Shown in pieces: positions 19,802 to 29,709 of a DNA stretch of 64,000 nt. Each line of letters starts with the position of its first letter. Position 1 is the first letter of the stretch. Under the pieces are notes generated by a model. It did not search any database. It saw nothing but the letters and a program-made list of their open reading frames with translations, and had not been told where the DNA came from. Origin of the DNA: Saccharomycopsis crataegensis (lineage: Eukaryota; Ascomycota; Saccharomycetes; Ascoideales; Saccharomycopsidaceae); contig NW_027043829.1 in NCBI RefSeq assembly GCF_037102585.1, positions 1,550,001 through 1,614,000 on the forward strand, read 5' to 3'. Position numbers and translations under genes: made by a program.

Positions 19802-22800
19802 ATGCCTACTGCTGGGAACAATAATCATAATGTCAATAATAACAAAGGTTTCACTAGGGATTTCCGAGAGTCTCTAGTTAAATCGCCGAACTACAGCAAC
19901 CCTTTTGAATCAAGGGTCGGCACAAACAACAACTCCGAAAATGACGACAGTGATGCCGACAGTTTTGAGTTCCACGAGAGATCTTTTGATGAAAACGACA
20001 ATAATAATGATAATATTATCCGGAACAACAATAATAAAGACAGTAGAAGGAAATCAGGGGTCTATAATGCCCAAAATACTGATGCCGAGTATGGCTTTTC
20101 TCAATCTGTGACATCACCAACAGTTTCCGAATTTTCATTTAGTCAGCGAGAACATTTTGACCCCGGTAATTTTGAGCCACCAAGAAAAAATCTCACAAGC
20201 AAGCATCAGATAAATACTTTCGGGCTAGGGAGTCTAAAGGAAGACGAATCAGTCGTCAGCTTTAATCGTGAACCTATGGAATATTCTTTATCCGAAGTGG
20301 GAACAACTAATGGAAGCTTAAGTGACGCAAGTAATCATTTGGCAAGAAACGGGACAATAATGAAAAAAAGTCGATGGGGTACTCAACGACATAAGTCAGG
20401 TAAACCAAAGAAACCTGTCAGGGCCAAAACCTTGCGTTGGAAACAGGATCCTGAAGGCATGGGAAGAAAAAATACTTTCAAAAAAACTTCCGTGGCCAGA
20501 AAATCGTCGGGCAATTCTGAAAAGCACTGGTTGGGCCATCAGAATACTGATAATAATATAAACTCAAATGATGATGACAATAAAGACGAAAAGAATAGAA
20601 GTTCGGAATTAAGAAATATCTACTTTAATTCCCCACTACCGAGAGAAATGGTAGATGATGAAGGTCTTCCAATTGTTGACTATGCCCGTAACAAGATCAA
20701 GACAACTAAGTATACTCCACTCACGTTTATTCCTAAAAATCTTTATCTTCAATTCGCCAACATTGCAAATATTTATTTCTTGGTCTTGATTATCTTGGGA
20801 TTCTTCTCAATTTTTGGGGTTCCCAATCCTGGATTATCTACTGTTCCATTGATTGTTATTGTGTGTCTTACGGCAATCAAGGATGCGATTGAAGATTCAA
20901 GAAGAACTGGATCGGATATGGAATTGAATAATACCATCACTCATATTTTAAAAGGTATAGATAATCCTAATGTTTCGACTGACAACGTATCACTTTGGAG
21001 AAGATTCAAAAAACTAAATTCGCGATTATTATTCAGATTTATTGGTTTCAGTAAAAGTTTGTTTAATGAAGAAATAAAGGAACAAAGAAGACTTGAGAAA
21101 TTGAAGAAAGAGAAAAAAATTGATGATGGTGCCATTGACCAGCGCAAATCCTTCGAGAGTTTCGAAACTCAAGCGCCTTATAATAATGGTAAGAGTATTC
21201 CAATGGAAGAGCTCAAATCTGTCAGAACAAGTGATACAACTTTCATTAGTGAACAAAAACCAACGAACCCTTTTGCAGGACCATCAGTTATTGACAAGTC
21301 TTTACCAACAAACGGACGCGCCCGTTTTGAAAAAGGTTATTGGAAAGAAATTGGCGTTGGGGATATCATCAGAATTCATAATAATGATGAAATTCCTGCC
21401 GACGTGGTGATTTTGTCTACCGCTGATGGTGATGGTGCTTGTTATGTGGAAACTAAGAATTTAGATGGTGAAACCAATTTGAAAGTCCGACAGTCTTTGA
21501 AATGTACCGCTGATTTAAAGCATTCAGTAGATTGTGAACAAGCCAAATTTTGGGTAGAAAGTGAAGGTCCTCACGCCAATTTATATTCTTATCAGGGTGT
21601 TTTCAAATATCATAATGATGATGGCGAAGTAGTGAATGACCCAATTAATATCAATAATATGTTACTTAGAGGGTGCTCTTTAAGAAATACAAAATGGGTT
21701 ATTGGGATGGTGATTTTCACTGGTGATGACACCAAAATTATGTTGAACGCAGGTGTTACTCCAACGAAAGTTTCCAGAATATCAAGAGAGTTGAATTTCT
21801 CAGTTCTTTTAAACTTTGCTTTACTTTTTGTGTTGTGTATTATTGCCGGGATCGTTAATGGTGTGTATTATAATAAGTCTTCGGTGTCGCGGGATTATTA
21901 TGAGTTCGGTACTATTGCCAGCACGCCGACTCTCAATGGTATTGTGACGTTTTTTGTTGCCGTTATTTTGTATCAATCTTTGGTTCCAATCTCGCTTTAT
22001 ATTTCCATCGAAATTATTAAGACTGCTCAAGCATTTTTCATTTACTCAGATGTGAAAATGTATTATGATAAATTAGATTTTCCATGTACTCCGAAATCTT
22101 GGACTATCTCAGATGACTTGGGTCAGATTGAGTACATCTTTAGTGACAAGACTGGGACGTTGACCCAAAACGTTATGGAATTTAAAAAATGTTCGATTAA
22201 TGGAGTTTCTTACGGTAAGGCCTATACTGAAGCCTTGGCCGGGTTGAGAAAAAGACAAGGGATTGATGTGGAAACCGAAGGTGAAATTGAAAGAGCTGCA
22301 ATTTCCAATGATAAGGAAATCATGATTAATGAGCTACACAAATTAGGTAAAAATTCTCAATTGATTGAAGATGAAATCACCTTTATTTCTAGTGAATTCG
22401 TTAAAGATTTACAAGGAAATAGAGGGGACGAGCAAAAGAGGGCCACTGAGCATTTTATGCTTTGCTTGGCTCTTTGTCATTCCGTGTTAGCTGAACCTGA
22501 TAAGAAACATCCGGGCCGTATTGCCTTGAAAGCCCAATCTCCGGATGAAAGTGCCTTGGTAGGTACTTCCAGAGACGTTGGATTTGCATTTATTTCCAGA
22601 ACTAAAAAAGGTGTAATCCTTGAAGTTCATGGTGTTCAAAAGGAATTTCAAATTTTGAATACTTTGGAATTCAATTCTACCAGAAAGAGAATGAGTGCCA
22701 TCATCAAAATCCCTGCTAAAGATCCTAATGGCAAACCAAAAGCATTATTAATTTGTAAAGGTGCTGATTCGATCATTTATGGTCGGTTGAAAAAAGAATC

Positions 22801-24835
22801 GGATCAAAAATTGTTAGAAAAGACGGCTTTGCATTTAGAACAGTACGCCACAGAAGGTTTAAGAACTCTTTGTATTTCTCATAAAGAAATTGAATGGGAC
22901 GAATATCTTGCTTGGAATAAGCTTCACGAAGATGCTTCTGCTGCCATTGAGGGTAGAGAAGAGAAAATGGAAGAAGTTGCTGATCAAATCGAAAGGGAAT
23001 TGATTTTACTTGGTGGTACCGCTATTGAAGATAGATTACAAGACGGGGTTAGTGATTCCATTGCTCTTTTGGGCAGAGCTGGTATTAAGCTTTGGGTCTT
23101 GACTGGTGACAAAGTTGAAACAGCCATCAACATTGGGTTTTCATGTAATTTATTGAACAATGACATGGATCTTCTTGTCATTAAAGACAGTGGTGAAGAT
23201 GCGGAAAAGTTATCAGGAGAAAGGGCTCCTCAGAAAGTTGTTGCTGCGTTGATCGACAAATACTTGCAAGAGAAATTTCTGATGACTGGTTCTATGGAAG
23301 AGTTACATTACGCCAAAGATGACCACAACCCGCCAACTGGTAATTTTGGGTTAATCATTGACGGTAGTGCTCTCAAAATTGCATTAAACTCAAAATTGAG
23401 AATGAAGTTCTTATTATTGTGTAAACGATGCAAAGCTGTTTTGTGTTGCCGTGTTTCTCCAGCTCAAAAGGCTGCAGTGGTCACCTTGGTTAAGGAAACC
23501 CTTGATGTTATGACTTTGGCTATTGGAGATGGTTCTAATGATGTTGCTATGATTCAATCTGCTGATGTTGGCGTGGGTATTGCTGGTGAGGAAGGTAGAC
23601 AAGCGGTTATGTCTTCAGATTATGCAGTTGGTCAATTCAGGTTTTTGGTTAGATTATTATTAGTTCATGGTAGATGGTCATACAAACGGTTGGCAGAAAT
23701 GATTCCATGTTTCTTTTTCAAAAACGTCATTTTCACGCTAGCATTATTTTGGTTCGGGATTTACAGTAATTTTGATGGTTCTTATTTGTTTGAGTATACC
23801 TATTTGATGTTCTATAACTTGGCATTCACTTCTTTACCAGTCATTTTATTAGGGGTGTTTGATCAAGATGTCAGCGATGTTATCTCTCTCTTGGTTCCAC
23901 AACTATATAGAAGTGGTATCTTGAGAAGCGAATGGAGTCCTCATAAATTCTTATGGTATATGTTTGACGCGTTGTACCAATCTGTGATTTCGTTCTTCTT
24001 CCCATATCTCGTGTATTGTAAAGGTGGGTTTATTGGTTCTAATGGGTTAACATTGATTCATAGATACTGGATGGGTTCATTTGTGGTGGCCATTTCTGCA
24101 TCAGCTTGCGATATTTACATCTTGATGCATCAATATAGATGGGATTGGATTTCTTTATTGTTCTGCTCGTTATCGATTTTAGTGATTTTTGGTTGGACAG
24201 GTGTTTGGTCTTCTAGCACGTATTCTGGAGAATTTTACAAGTCTGCCGCCCAGATATATGGAGCTACTTCATTCTGGGCTTGTTTCTTTATTGGGATCGT
24301 TATTTGTTTATTACCTAGATTCTCCTATGACTCGTTGCAGAGATTGCTTAATCCTAAGGATATTGATATCATCAGAGAATGTGCGGCTCGTGGTGACTTC
24401 AGCCAATATCCTGATGATTACGACCCAACTGATTTGAGCAAGAAAAAAATCAGCAAATATAGCCAAGATGCTTTCACTGAAAACCAAATGAAGTTCAATG
24501 ATTCTGCTGATATCGAGGTAGGCACGTATTTGGATGATGATAGCCGGTCAGTGCACACCCAGGAGATTCAAATGGATTATATTGATAATTCTGGAGGAAA
24601 GAAGAATTTGACTGAAAGAATCGCCAACAGCGCTACCGGAGTTTTCAATAGAAACAAGGGTAAGGCAAAAAGTCGTGGTAGAACCTCGTTAGACTTTACT
24701 CGGTCAGAGATGTTGGGCAATGATGAATTGGAACCAACGATGTCGTACGTTAGGGGAAGAGCATCTTTGGACATTCCAGGGGTGAATGTTGCCAATCAAT
24801 TGATTGCCACTAGAAGTAGGTCGAATAATCAGTGA
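19802..24835 (+). CDS. DNF1: P4-ATPase phospholipid flippase, Dnf1/Dnf2 type
   Basis: A 1677-residue aminophospholipid/lysolipid flippase that moves PC, PE and their lyso forms to the cytosolic leaflet, normally with a Cdc50-family partner. Asn-rich low complexity fills the first 270 residues, with an NPF tripeptide at about 38-40. The P4 core follows: TPLTFIPKNLYLQFANIANIYFL, DGETNLK, PISLY in helix 4, the phosphorylated DKTGTLT (Asp 782), KGADSI, LTGDK and GDGSNDVAMIQ. Ten membrane helices are readable. It is single-exon and slightly longer than yeast Dnf1 (1571). Of roughly 1677 codons I saw one CTG (codon 1160), at EKF-x-MTGSMEEL, where relatives carry a polar residue. DNF1 and DNF2 are not separable here. 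Confidence 0.93.
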   Translation: MPTAGNNNHNVNNNKGFTRDFRESLVKSPNYSNPFESRVGTNNNSENDDSDADSFEFHERSFDENDNNNDNIIRNNNNKDSRRKSGVYNAQNTDAEYGFSQSVTSPTVSEFSFSQREHFDPGNFEPPRKNLTSKHQINTFGLGSLKEDESVVSFNREPMEYSLSEVGTTNGSLSDASNHLARNGTIMKKSRWGTQRHKSGKPKKPVRAKTLRWKQDPEGMGRKNTFKKTSVARKSSGNSEKHWLGHQNTDNNINSNDDDNKDEKNRSSELRNIYFNSPLPREMVDDEGLPIVDYARNKIKTTKYTPLTFIPKNLYLQFANIANIYFLVLIILGFFSIFGVPNPGLSTVPLIVIVCLTAIKDAIEDSRRTGSDMELNNTITHILKGIDNPNVSTDNVSLWRRFKKLNSRLLFRFIGFSKSLFNEEIKEQRRLEKLKKEKKIDDGAIDQRKSFESFETQAPYNNGKSIPMEELKSVRTSDTTFISEQKPTNPFAGPSVIDKSLPTNGRARFEKGYWKEIGVGDIIRIHNNDEIPADVVILSTADGDGACYVETKNLDGETNLKVRQSLKCTADLKHSVDCEQAKFWVESEGPHANLYSYQGVFKYHNDDGEVVNDPININNMLLRGCSLRNTKWVIGMVIFTGDDTKIMLNAGVTPTKVSRISRELNFSVLLNFALLFVLCIIAGIVNGVYYNKSSVSRDYYEFGTIASTPTLNGIVTFFVAVILYQSLVPISLYISIEIIKTAQAFFIYSDVKMYYDKLDFPCTPKSWTISDDLGQIEYIFSDKTGTLTQNVMEFKKCSINGVSYGKAYTEALAGLRKRQGIDVETEGEIERAAISNDKEIMINELHKLGKNSQLIEDEITFISSEFVKDLQGNRGDEQKRATEHFMLCLALCHSVLAEPDKKHPGRIALKAQSPDESALVGTSRDVGFAFISRTKKGVILEVHGVQKEFQILNTLEFNSTRKRMSAIIKIPAKDPNGKPKALLICKGADSIIYGRLKKESDQKLLEKTALHLEQYATEGLRTLCISHKEIEWDEYLAWNKLHEDASAAIEGREEKMEEVADQIERELILLGGTAIEDRLQDGVSDSIALLGRAGIKLWVLTGDKVETAINIGFSCNLLNNDMDLLVIKDSGEDAEKLSGERAPQKVVAALIDKYLQEKFLMTGSMEELHYAKDDHNPPTGNFGLIIDGSALKIALNSKLRMKFLLLCKRCKAVLCCRVSPAQKAAVVTLVKETLDVMTLAIGDGSNDVAMIQSADVGVGIAGEEGRQAVMSSDYAVGQFRFLVRLLLVHGRWSYKRLAEMIPCFFFKNVIFTLALFWFGIYSNFDGSYLFEYTYLMFYNLAFTSLPVILLGVFDQDVSDVISLLVPQLYRSGILRSEWSPHKFLWYMFDALYQSVISFFFPYLVYCKGGFIGSNGLTLIHRYWMGSFVVAISASACDIYILMHQYRWDWISLLFCSLSILVIFGWTGVWSSSTYSGEFYKSAAQIYGATSFWACFFIGIVICLLPRFSYDSLQRLLNPKDIDIIRECAARGDFSQYPDDYDPTDLSKKKISKYSQDAFTENQMKFNDSADIEVGTYLDDDSRSVHTQEIQMDYIDNSGGKKNLTERIANSATGVFNRNKGKAKSRGRTSLDFTRSEMLGNDELEPTMSYVRGRASLDIPGVNVANQLIATRSRSNNQ

Positions 24836-25357
24836 TTTTTTTTTTCTAGGGATGACCAGTTTTACTATAACTATATTGATTATTATTTTCGAAATTTGTA
24901 TTATTTTTTTAAATGTTATGTTATATTTTTTTCTTTCTCTTCTGTTTCTTCTGCTGTAGCTTACTACTTTTGTAGGTAGAAAGGGATCTCCGCATGATGA
25001 CATAGTATCATTTCTTGGATATCTATGTTAGAATTTAGTGAGTGGGTGAAATGAAACCAATTGCTTGATTGAATAATTACTCAGCTCTTGCGATCAAAGA
25101 GTAATTAAAACAGGAAATAGAAAAATATATTGCTATTATTTTGGCAGTCCAACTAGATCTAATCTAATAGGGCATAGGGTGGAACAAAAAATAAATGGAA
25201 AAGGACAACATAGGGATTTCCTTTAATCATATAGTTGCAATATACCATCCTAACGGGGCCTTTAAAGTCACGTGTATATCGGGGTACATCTGAAAGGCAA
25301 TTTTGTGGAGAGCATCATCTTCAACCACGATCAAGTATCCGATTGATTAATTCAAAG
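24836..25357. promoter_or_regulatory. Intergenic and promoter of the XRCC4/LIF1-like gene
   Basis: 520 bp between two plus-strand genes. A CACGTG E-box at 25269-25274 lies about 85 bp upstream of the next ATG and is the Cbf1-type core. Otherwise the region is AT-rich with nothing recognised. Confidence 0.4.
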
Positions 25358-26994
25358 ATGAGCCATATTCAAGCTATACCATTTAGACTTGTTGGTATGT
25401 GTTTATTTATTTGAGCTTCCTGTTTGTTGCAGTTTTTTCTTGTCTTTTTCACTAACCTCATTGCTCAGGTGATCCAGGGATTCTTTCTGATGAACATGAT
25501 GATGTTGATTTGGTCCTTTTAAAGGCACAGAAACTGGCATTATTATATGCTTTCCCTAATGAGCGGGATAAGGTGAGCCATATAGATATCAATATTGTTA
25601 TTGCTGCAGATGGCATGTTTTACTTAAACAGGACTCTTAAAGAGCGAGAATTGGATCGTTCGTACCGTGCTTTGTCCGATGAAATGCTGCAGAATATTAG
25701 CCTTGAGCAATTCAGAGAAATATTTAGAAGACTATTACTCCATTATGATAAGTCAGTCGAGGATTACGGATTGGACGAAGAAAATATGTTGGGAGGCTAT
25801 TTTTTGGAATCGGAGCTTATTGTCCTTCCTGGAGGGACCAGTCATTACAAATTATGGCTCAACATGAGATCGAAGGGGAAGAAGAACCCATCCCCGGTTA
25901 AATCAGAAAGGAAAAGCGTTTTTTCATTTCTCAGTGTGGATAAACATGTTTGTGAATTCACATTAGGATTTGATGATGAGTTGGTTGATTCCAAAGGGGA
26001 TCCGATTGATACTGATGAGCTTCCGGGACTGACTGGATATGCTATTGCGTCGTGCGAGGAGAACAAGAGACATGTTTTTGACAAATTGAAATACCAAATT
26101 ACTCAGAAAGTACAAGATAGGAAAATAAAAGAGTTAACGGATAGCGTGTCAGCAATAAAAGATCAGTACCAACAGGACTTGGCCAAAGTGCAATATACTG
26201 CCCTCAGACTTGTAAATTCCAAAAAACAGATGATTGCTAAGTTAATTGAATTTTTAGAAGGAGCAGATATTGACATTGATGATAATGAAGTTATTGAAAT
26301 TATCAATGATAAAGATGTCTTACATTCCAAAGTCCAGAAAACCATTATTGATGAGGACGAGGATGAAGAGGATGATGAGACTATGAGTGAAGGGGAGGAA
26401 CCAACGGGAGAATCTTCACAGGGTAAAAACGGAGCGAAAAAAAGAAAAATGAAAACAAAATCAAAGAAGAAAGACAAGCCTGAACTCTCTAGAAAGATCA
26501 ATCCATTCAGGAATAGGGTGATTACTCGAAAGAAGGAGGTTCCATTCTCCATGAGCTCAACGAAATCTGGGTATGAAGAATATAGCGATGGAGAAGGGAA
26601 TAAAACTGAGGCTAGTACCAATGCTAGTGAGAGCGCTAGTACAGAAGTTTCCTCCTCAAATGAAGATGAACTAGAGCTCCATGAAATGAACCCGATAAAA
26701 AGAGCAGCTGCCAGCCAAGAGAAATCGCCTTCTAAGATTCAATTCAGACCAAAGTATAGCACTACTGCCAATGATTTGGGAAAGAGAAAGTTGAAAAACG
26801 AGTTTCAATTTGCCCATGGAAAATTTAAAGAAAAGAAAAAGGAACGAGTCATTGACCAGGATGGCGATGAAGACATGAGTGTACTTTCATCGGAGCAGGA
26901 TACTAGTCGCATAAACAATGGAAAAACTGAAAGCATTGCTGAATGCGACGATGGAATGACAGATGTCTCAACCTCTGAATCAGATGGAAATTGA
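25358..26994 (+). CDS. Possible XRCC4/Lif1-like coiled-coil protein (two exons)
   Basis: Exons are 25358..25394 and 25469..26994. The intron starts GTATGT, has a CTAAC branch and ends TCAG. Splicing gives MSHIQAIPFRLVGDPGILSD and a 520-residue protein. The N-terminal 190 residues look like a mixed beta/helix head. A single long coiled coil follows (about 205-260, with KELTDSVSAIKDQYQQDL and LVNSKKQMIAKLIEFLEG). The rest is acidic, then basic and Ser-rich, disordered. This head-stalk-tail plan is that of XRCC4, the partner of DNA ligase IV in end joining (Lif1 in yeast), and the stalk resembles the XRCC4 stalk. No motif is diagnostic, so I give no symbol. Other head-stalk proteins are possible. 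Confidence 0.4.
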
Positions 26995-27663
26995 TCTTAT
27001 TACTTTATAGCCTTTTTTGTTGTTTCTTTTCGAATGCCGTTTACGTATTTATTATTGTATATTAGTTGTATGTTAATGAGACTTTTCCTATTTTTATATC
27101 CCTGATGGAGAGACATATATATTGTAAGATAACCACTATAAGGAAGCTTTTCATTTGAATTACTTCTAAATATCTTGAAGTTCCAGTTCACATTGTTAGT
27201 GATTTGAAATGACAAAGAAGACTACAGCTATATTGAAACCGAGGGACCAAAGTCAGATTGTTAAAAAAAAAAAGTTTTTTTGATTCGCTTCTGAGACCAT
27301 TATTTTGACCGATTTTTACCGTCACCATTAATCCTGGATTGAAGAATATTAGTTGACTCCGGGGATTATGGGTCTCTCAGCAAACCATGTAATTTATTTT
27401 TAAATATAATTATATATAAAAATGATAAGAGGGTGATTAATAATTAAGCTGTAAATTATTAGCAGTTTTTGGAGGAAAATGTATAGCAATAATAATCTAA
27501 TAGTATAGTGATAATAATATAACGTGGGTTGCGTCACGGCCATCTGAGACACATAGCTGGCTATAGCGAAAACTTGATAATGTTAGGCCTGGCCCACGGA
27601 GAAAGAAAACACAGTAAAAGAAACAACAACAACAATAACATGAGAATTAGAACACTGTGTTAT
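26995..27663. other. Intergenic between convergent genes
   Basis: 670 bp between the 3' ends of the LIF1-like and Rua1-like genes. AT-rich with short A runs. Nothing was recognised. Confidence 0.35.
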
Positions 27664-28455
27664 TTATAAAGTATCGACATGAAAATGATCCAGCATCCAA
27701 TGACGGAAATAATCAAGGTACGATAAGAACCCACCTTCTGCTGATTCATTTACCAAAGGTACGAATTTCGAGCAGTATCCGCATTTGGCACCGTACTTCA
27801 ACTTCAATTTAGGATTAAAAGTCGGGGTGGCTTTTCTTAGTGGGGACTTTAGTTGCGGTTCACAGTTAAAACAGTTATCGTCTAAAATGACGAGTCCTGA
27901 TTCGTCTGAGTAATCATGGTCTTCTTGGTACTTTAATTGCAACGAGTTCCGCCGCCGATCTTTTTTGGAATAGTTTTTAATGGAAAGGTTGTAATTATGA
28001 CAGTCAGATGGGATCATCAACTTGAAATAACCAAATTCATAAGGCCTGTGGATATCTTGACCTTTGATATCAAGACCTAATTTCTCAAAGTATTTGGAAA
28101 TATATTTTTCATTGGGGAAATTGGCTGGCCCAAGGTCATAATTGGGGTCTATTGGCAGTAACTGGTCCCAAGGAATGATGAGTTTGTAAAAATGACTGAA
28201 CTCGTAGACGTTGGTGAATGGCAGATCAAAGTTCCTAGAAAAAGAATCGGTATTGTTGTAGTATAGTAATGCCATGAGGATCAGTTTCTTCAGTTTCCGC
28301 AGTTTTGTTGGTTTGAACGAGGGGCTGCTGGACGATGTTGTTGATGTTGTCGATAATGAAGATGAGGTCAGCCTTCTTGTTGATGACGTTGGAGGTGATT
28401 GGTGGTTTGTATATGACTGGCTGGTGTATTGGCCAAACTTTGGAAACGAGATCAT
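27664..28455 (-). CDS. Rua1-C-terminal-domain-like zinc protein
   Basis: A 263-residue protein. The first 45 residues are Ser/Thr rich. A basic stretch (KPTKLRKLKKL) follows. The middle has a conserved-looking FDLPFTNVYEFSHFYKLIIPWDQLLPIDPNYD block. The C-terminus has a probable zinc site: CGYC, then about 23 residues, then HWMLDHFH (C-x2-C-x23-H-x4-H). I recall this layout from the Rua1-C family of fungal transcription regulators (formerly DUF4451), where a short C2..H2-like module ends the protein. A regulatory role in the nucleus is therefore inferred. The gene has a long 1.25-kb upstream region, which is common for regulator genes. Confidence 0.45.
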   Translation of the reverse strand: MISFPKFGQYTSQSYTNHQSPPTSSTRRLTSSSLSTTSTTSSSSPSFKPTKLRKLKKLILMALLYYNNTDSFSRNFDLPFTNVYEFSHFYKLIIPWDQLLPIDPNYDLGPANFPNEKYISKYFEKLGLDIKGQDIHRPYEFGYFKLMIPSDCHNYNLSIKNYSKKDRRRNSLQLKYQEDHDYSDESGLVILDDNCFNCEPQLKSPLRKATPTFNPKLKLKYGAKCGYCSKFVPLVNESAEGGFLSYLDYFRHWMLDHFHVDTL

Positions 28456-29709
28456 TTTGAAACTGCGATATGGAGGGCTGTATTAAAAAATAGTGATTAA
28501 AATGGACAATAATAATAATAATGCCAATAAGAAGAAGAAGTGCCTAGCGTATATATATACATATATAGCACAAAGCATACCTTGAAAAAGGGCTAAATGA
28601 ATGGATGCTTAACTAAATCGATGGGTCAGCCGACCAAGTCAAAGATTTACGGATCAGCAACGCAAACAAAATTAGGGCGAATAGAAAGCAGACAGAGATA
28701 ATGTTTCAGGATAAGAAGAAGAAGAAGAAGAAAAAAAAAAAAATAGCCAAATAAATACACCTCCGTCAAATATATATTATGGCTGACCCGGGGAGGATTT
28801 TATCTCATTTCATTTCTTTTTATGGGCATCTTATTTGGGGCGCTTTTTTTTTTGTAGGGAAGAAGCCGAGTGTTTGTTTTGGCTGAGGTGAGACACCGCC
28901 GTGTGGGTGGTTGAGAAATCTTTCTTCTGAGAGAATTCATGTCAATACATTGCAACTGTTGCAAATAAGGAAACAAAGCAGTGTATATTCATTCGAAACA
29001 ACCCCATTCTGTAACCCGCTGGCTGGCCACCATGGTGATCACCTCTGGCTTATCAATAATCACCGCTTCGCTCATGTTGACTTGACACCGACAACACCCG
29101 CACTATTGGTATACCATTTCCTGATTGGGAATATTAGTATACAAGTCAACTACGGGTATCCGTAACTATAAACCATGTCTGTACTCAGGTCTGTTGTTAG
29201 ATAAAGGGTCAGTTTCACGTCTCATCTGGTATGCTCGGGATACATACGCATACCTTCCCCGTCTGGCCTAGAATATAGATAATAATAAACGCGAACTTGT
29301 AATTGATCAATAATCAAAGGAAACTAATGCCCAGTTACGAATTTATGATAGTACATGAAATGACTGTGCAGCGATTAAAAGAGGAATACCAATGATGATT
29401 CCAAGATGAAGAACTTGTCAAGAAAATGAAGAACATGAAAACGTTAATAAAAAAAAAATAAGAACATGAGAAACAGAAACGTACCAAAAGTCTATGATGT
29501 AATAATAAAAAAAAAAAAGAAACTCAAATGAAATGACAGCGAATAATTAAAAATCTTAATTCATGAGAAGAAAAAATGATAAGGTGGCGGAAACACGCCA
29601 TCAAAAAAATCATCGGTGTAACTTTCTTTAACAGAAATTTCTGGCAATAGATCTTTTGTGCTCACGAAAAAACAAAACACCTTGATATATGATTGAACAA
29701 AATATAGAA
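28456..29709. other. Long intergenic region upstream of the Rua1-like gene
   Basis: 1.25 kb that holds the promoter of the minus-strand Rua1-like gene and the 3' end of the next minus-strand gene. It contains a (GAA)n/A-rich patch at 28716-28742 and a GC-richer stretch at 28860-29270 with an inverted repeat at 29076-29150. The open frame near 28911-29165 lacks an ATG start and domain features, so I do not call it. Confidence 0.35.

Noticed and set aside
28911-29165. 84-codon plus-strand frame in the regulator upstream region
   Set aside because: No ATG start and no recognisable protein features; more likely promoter sequence.
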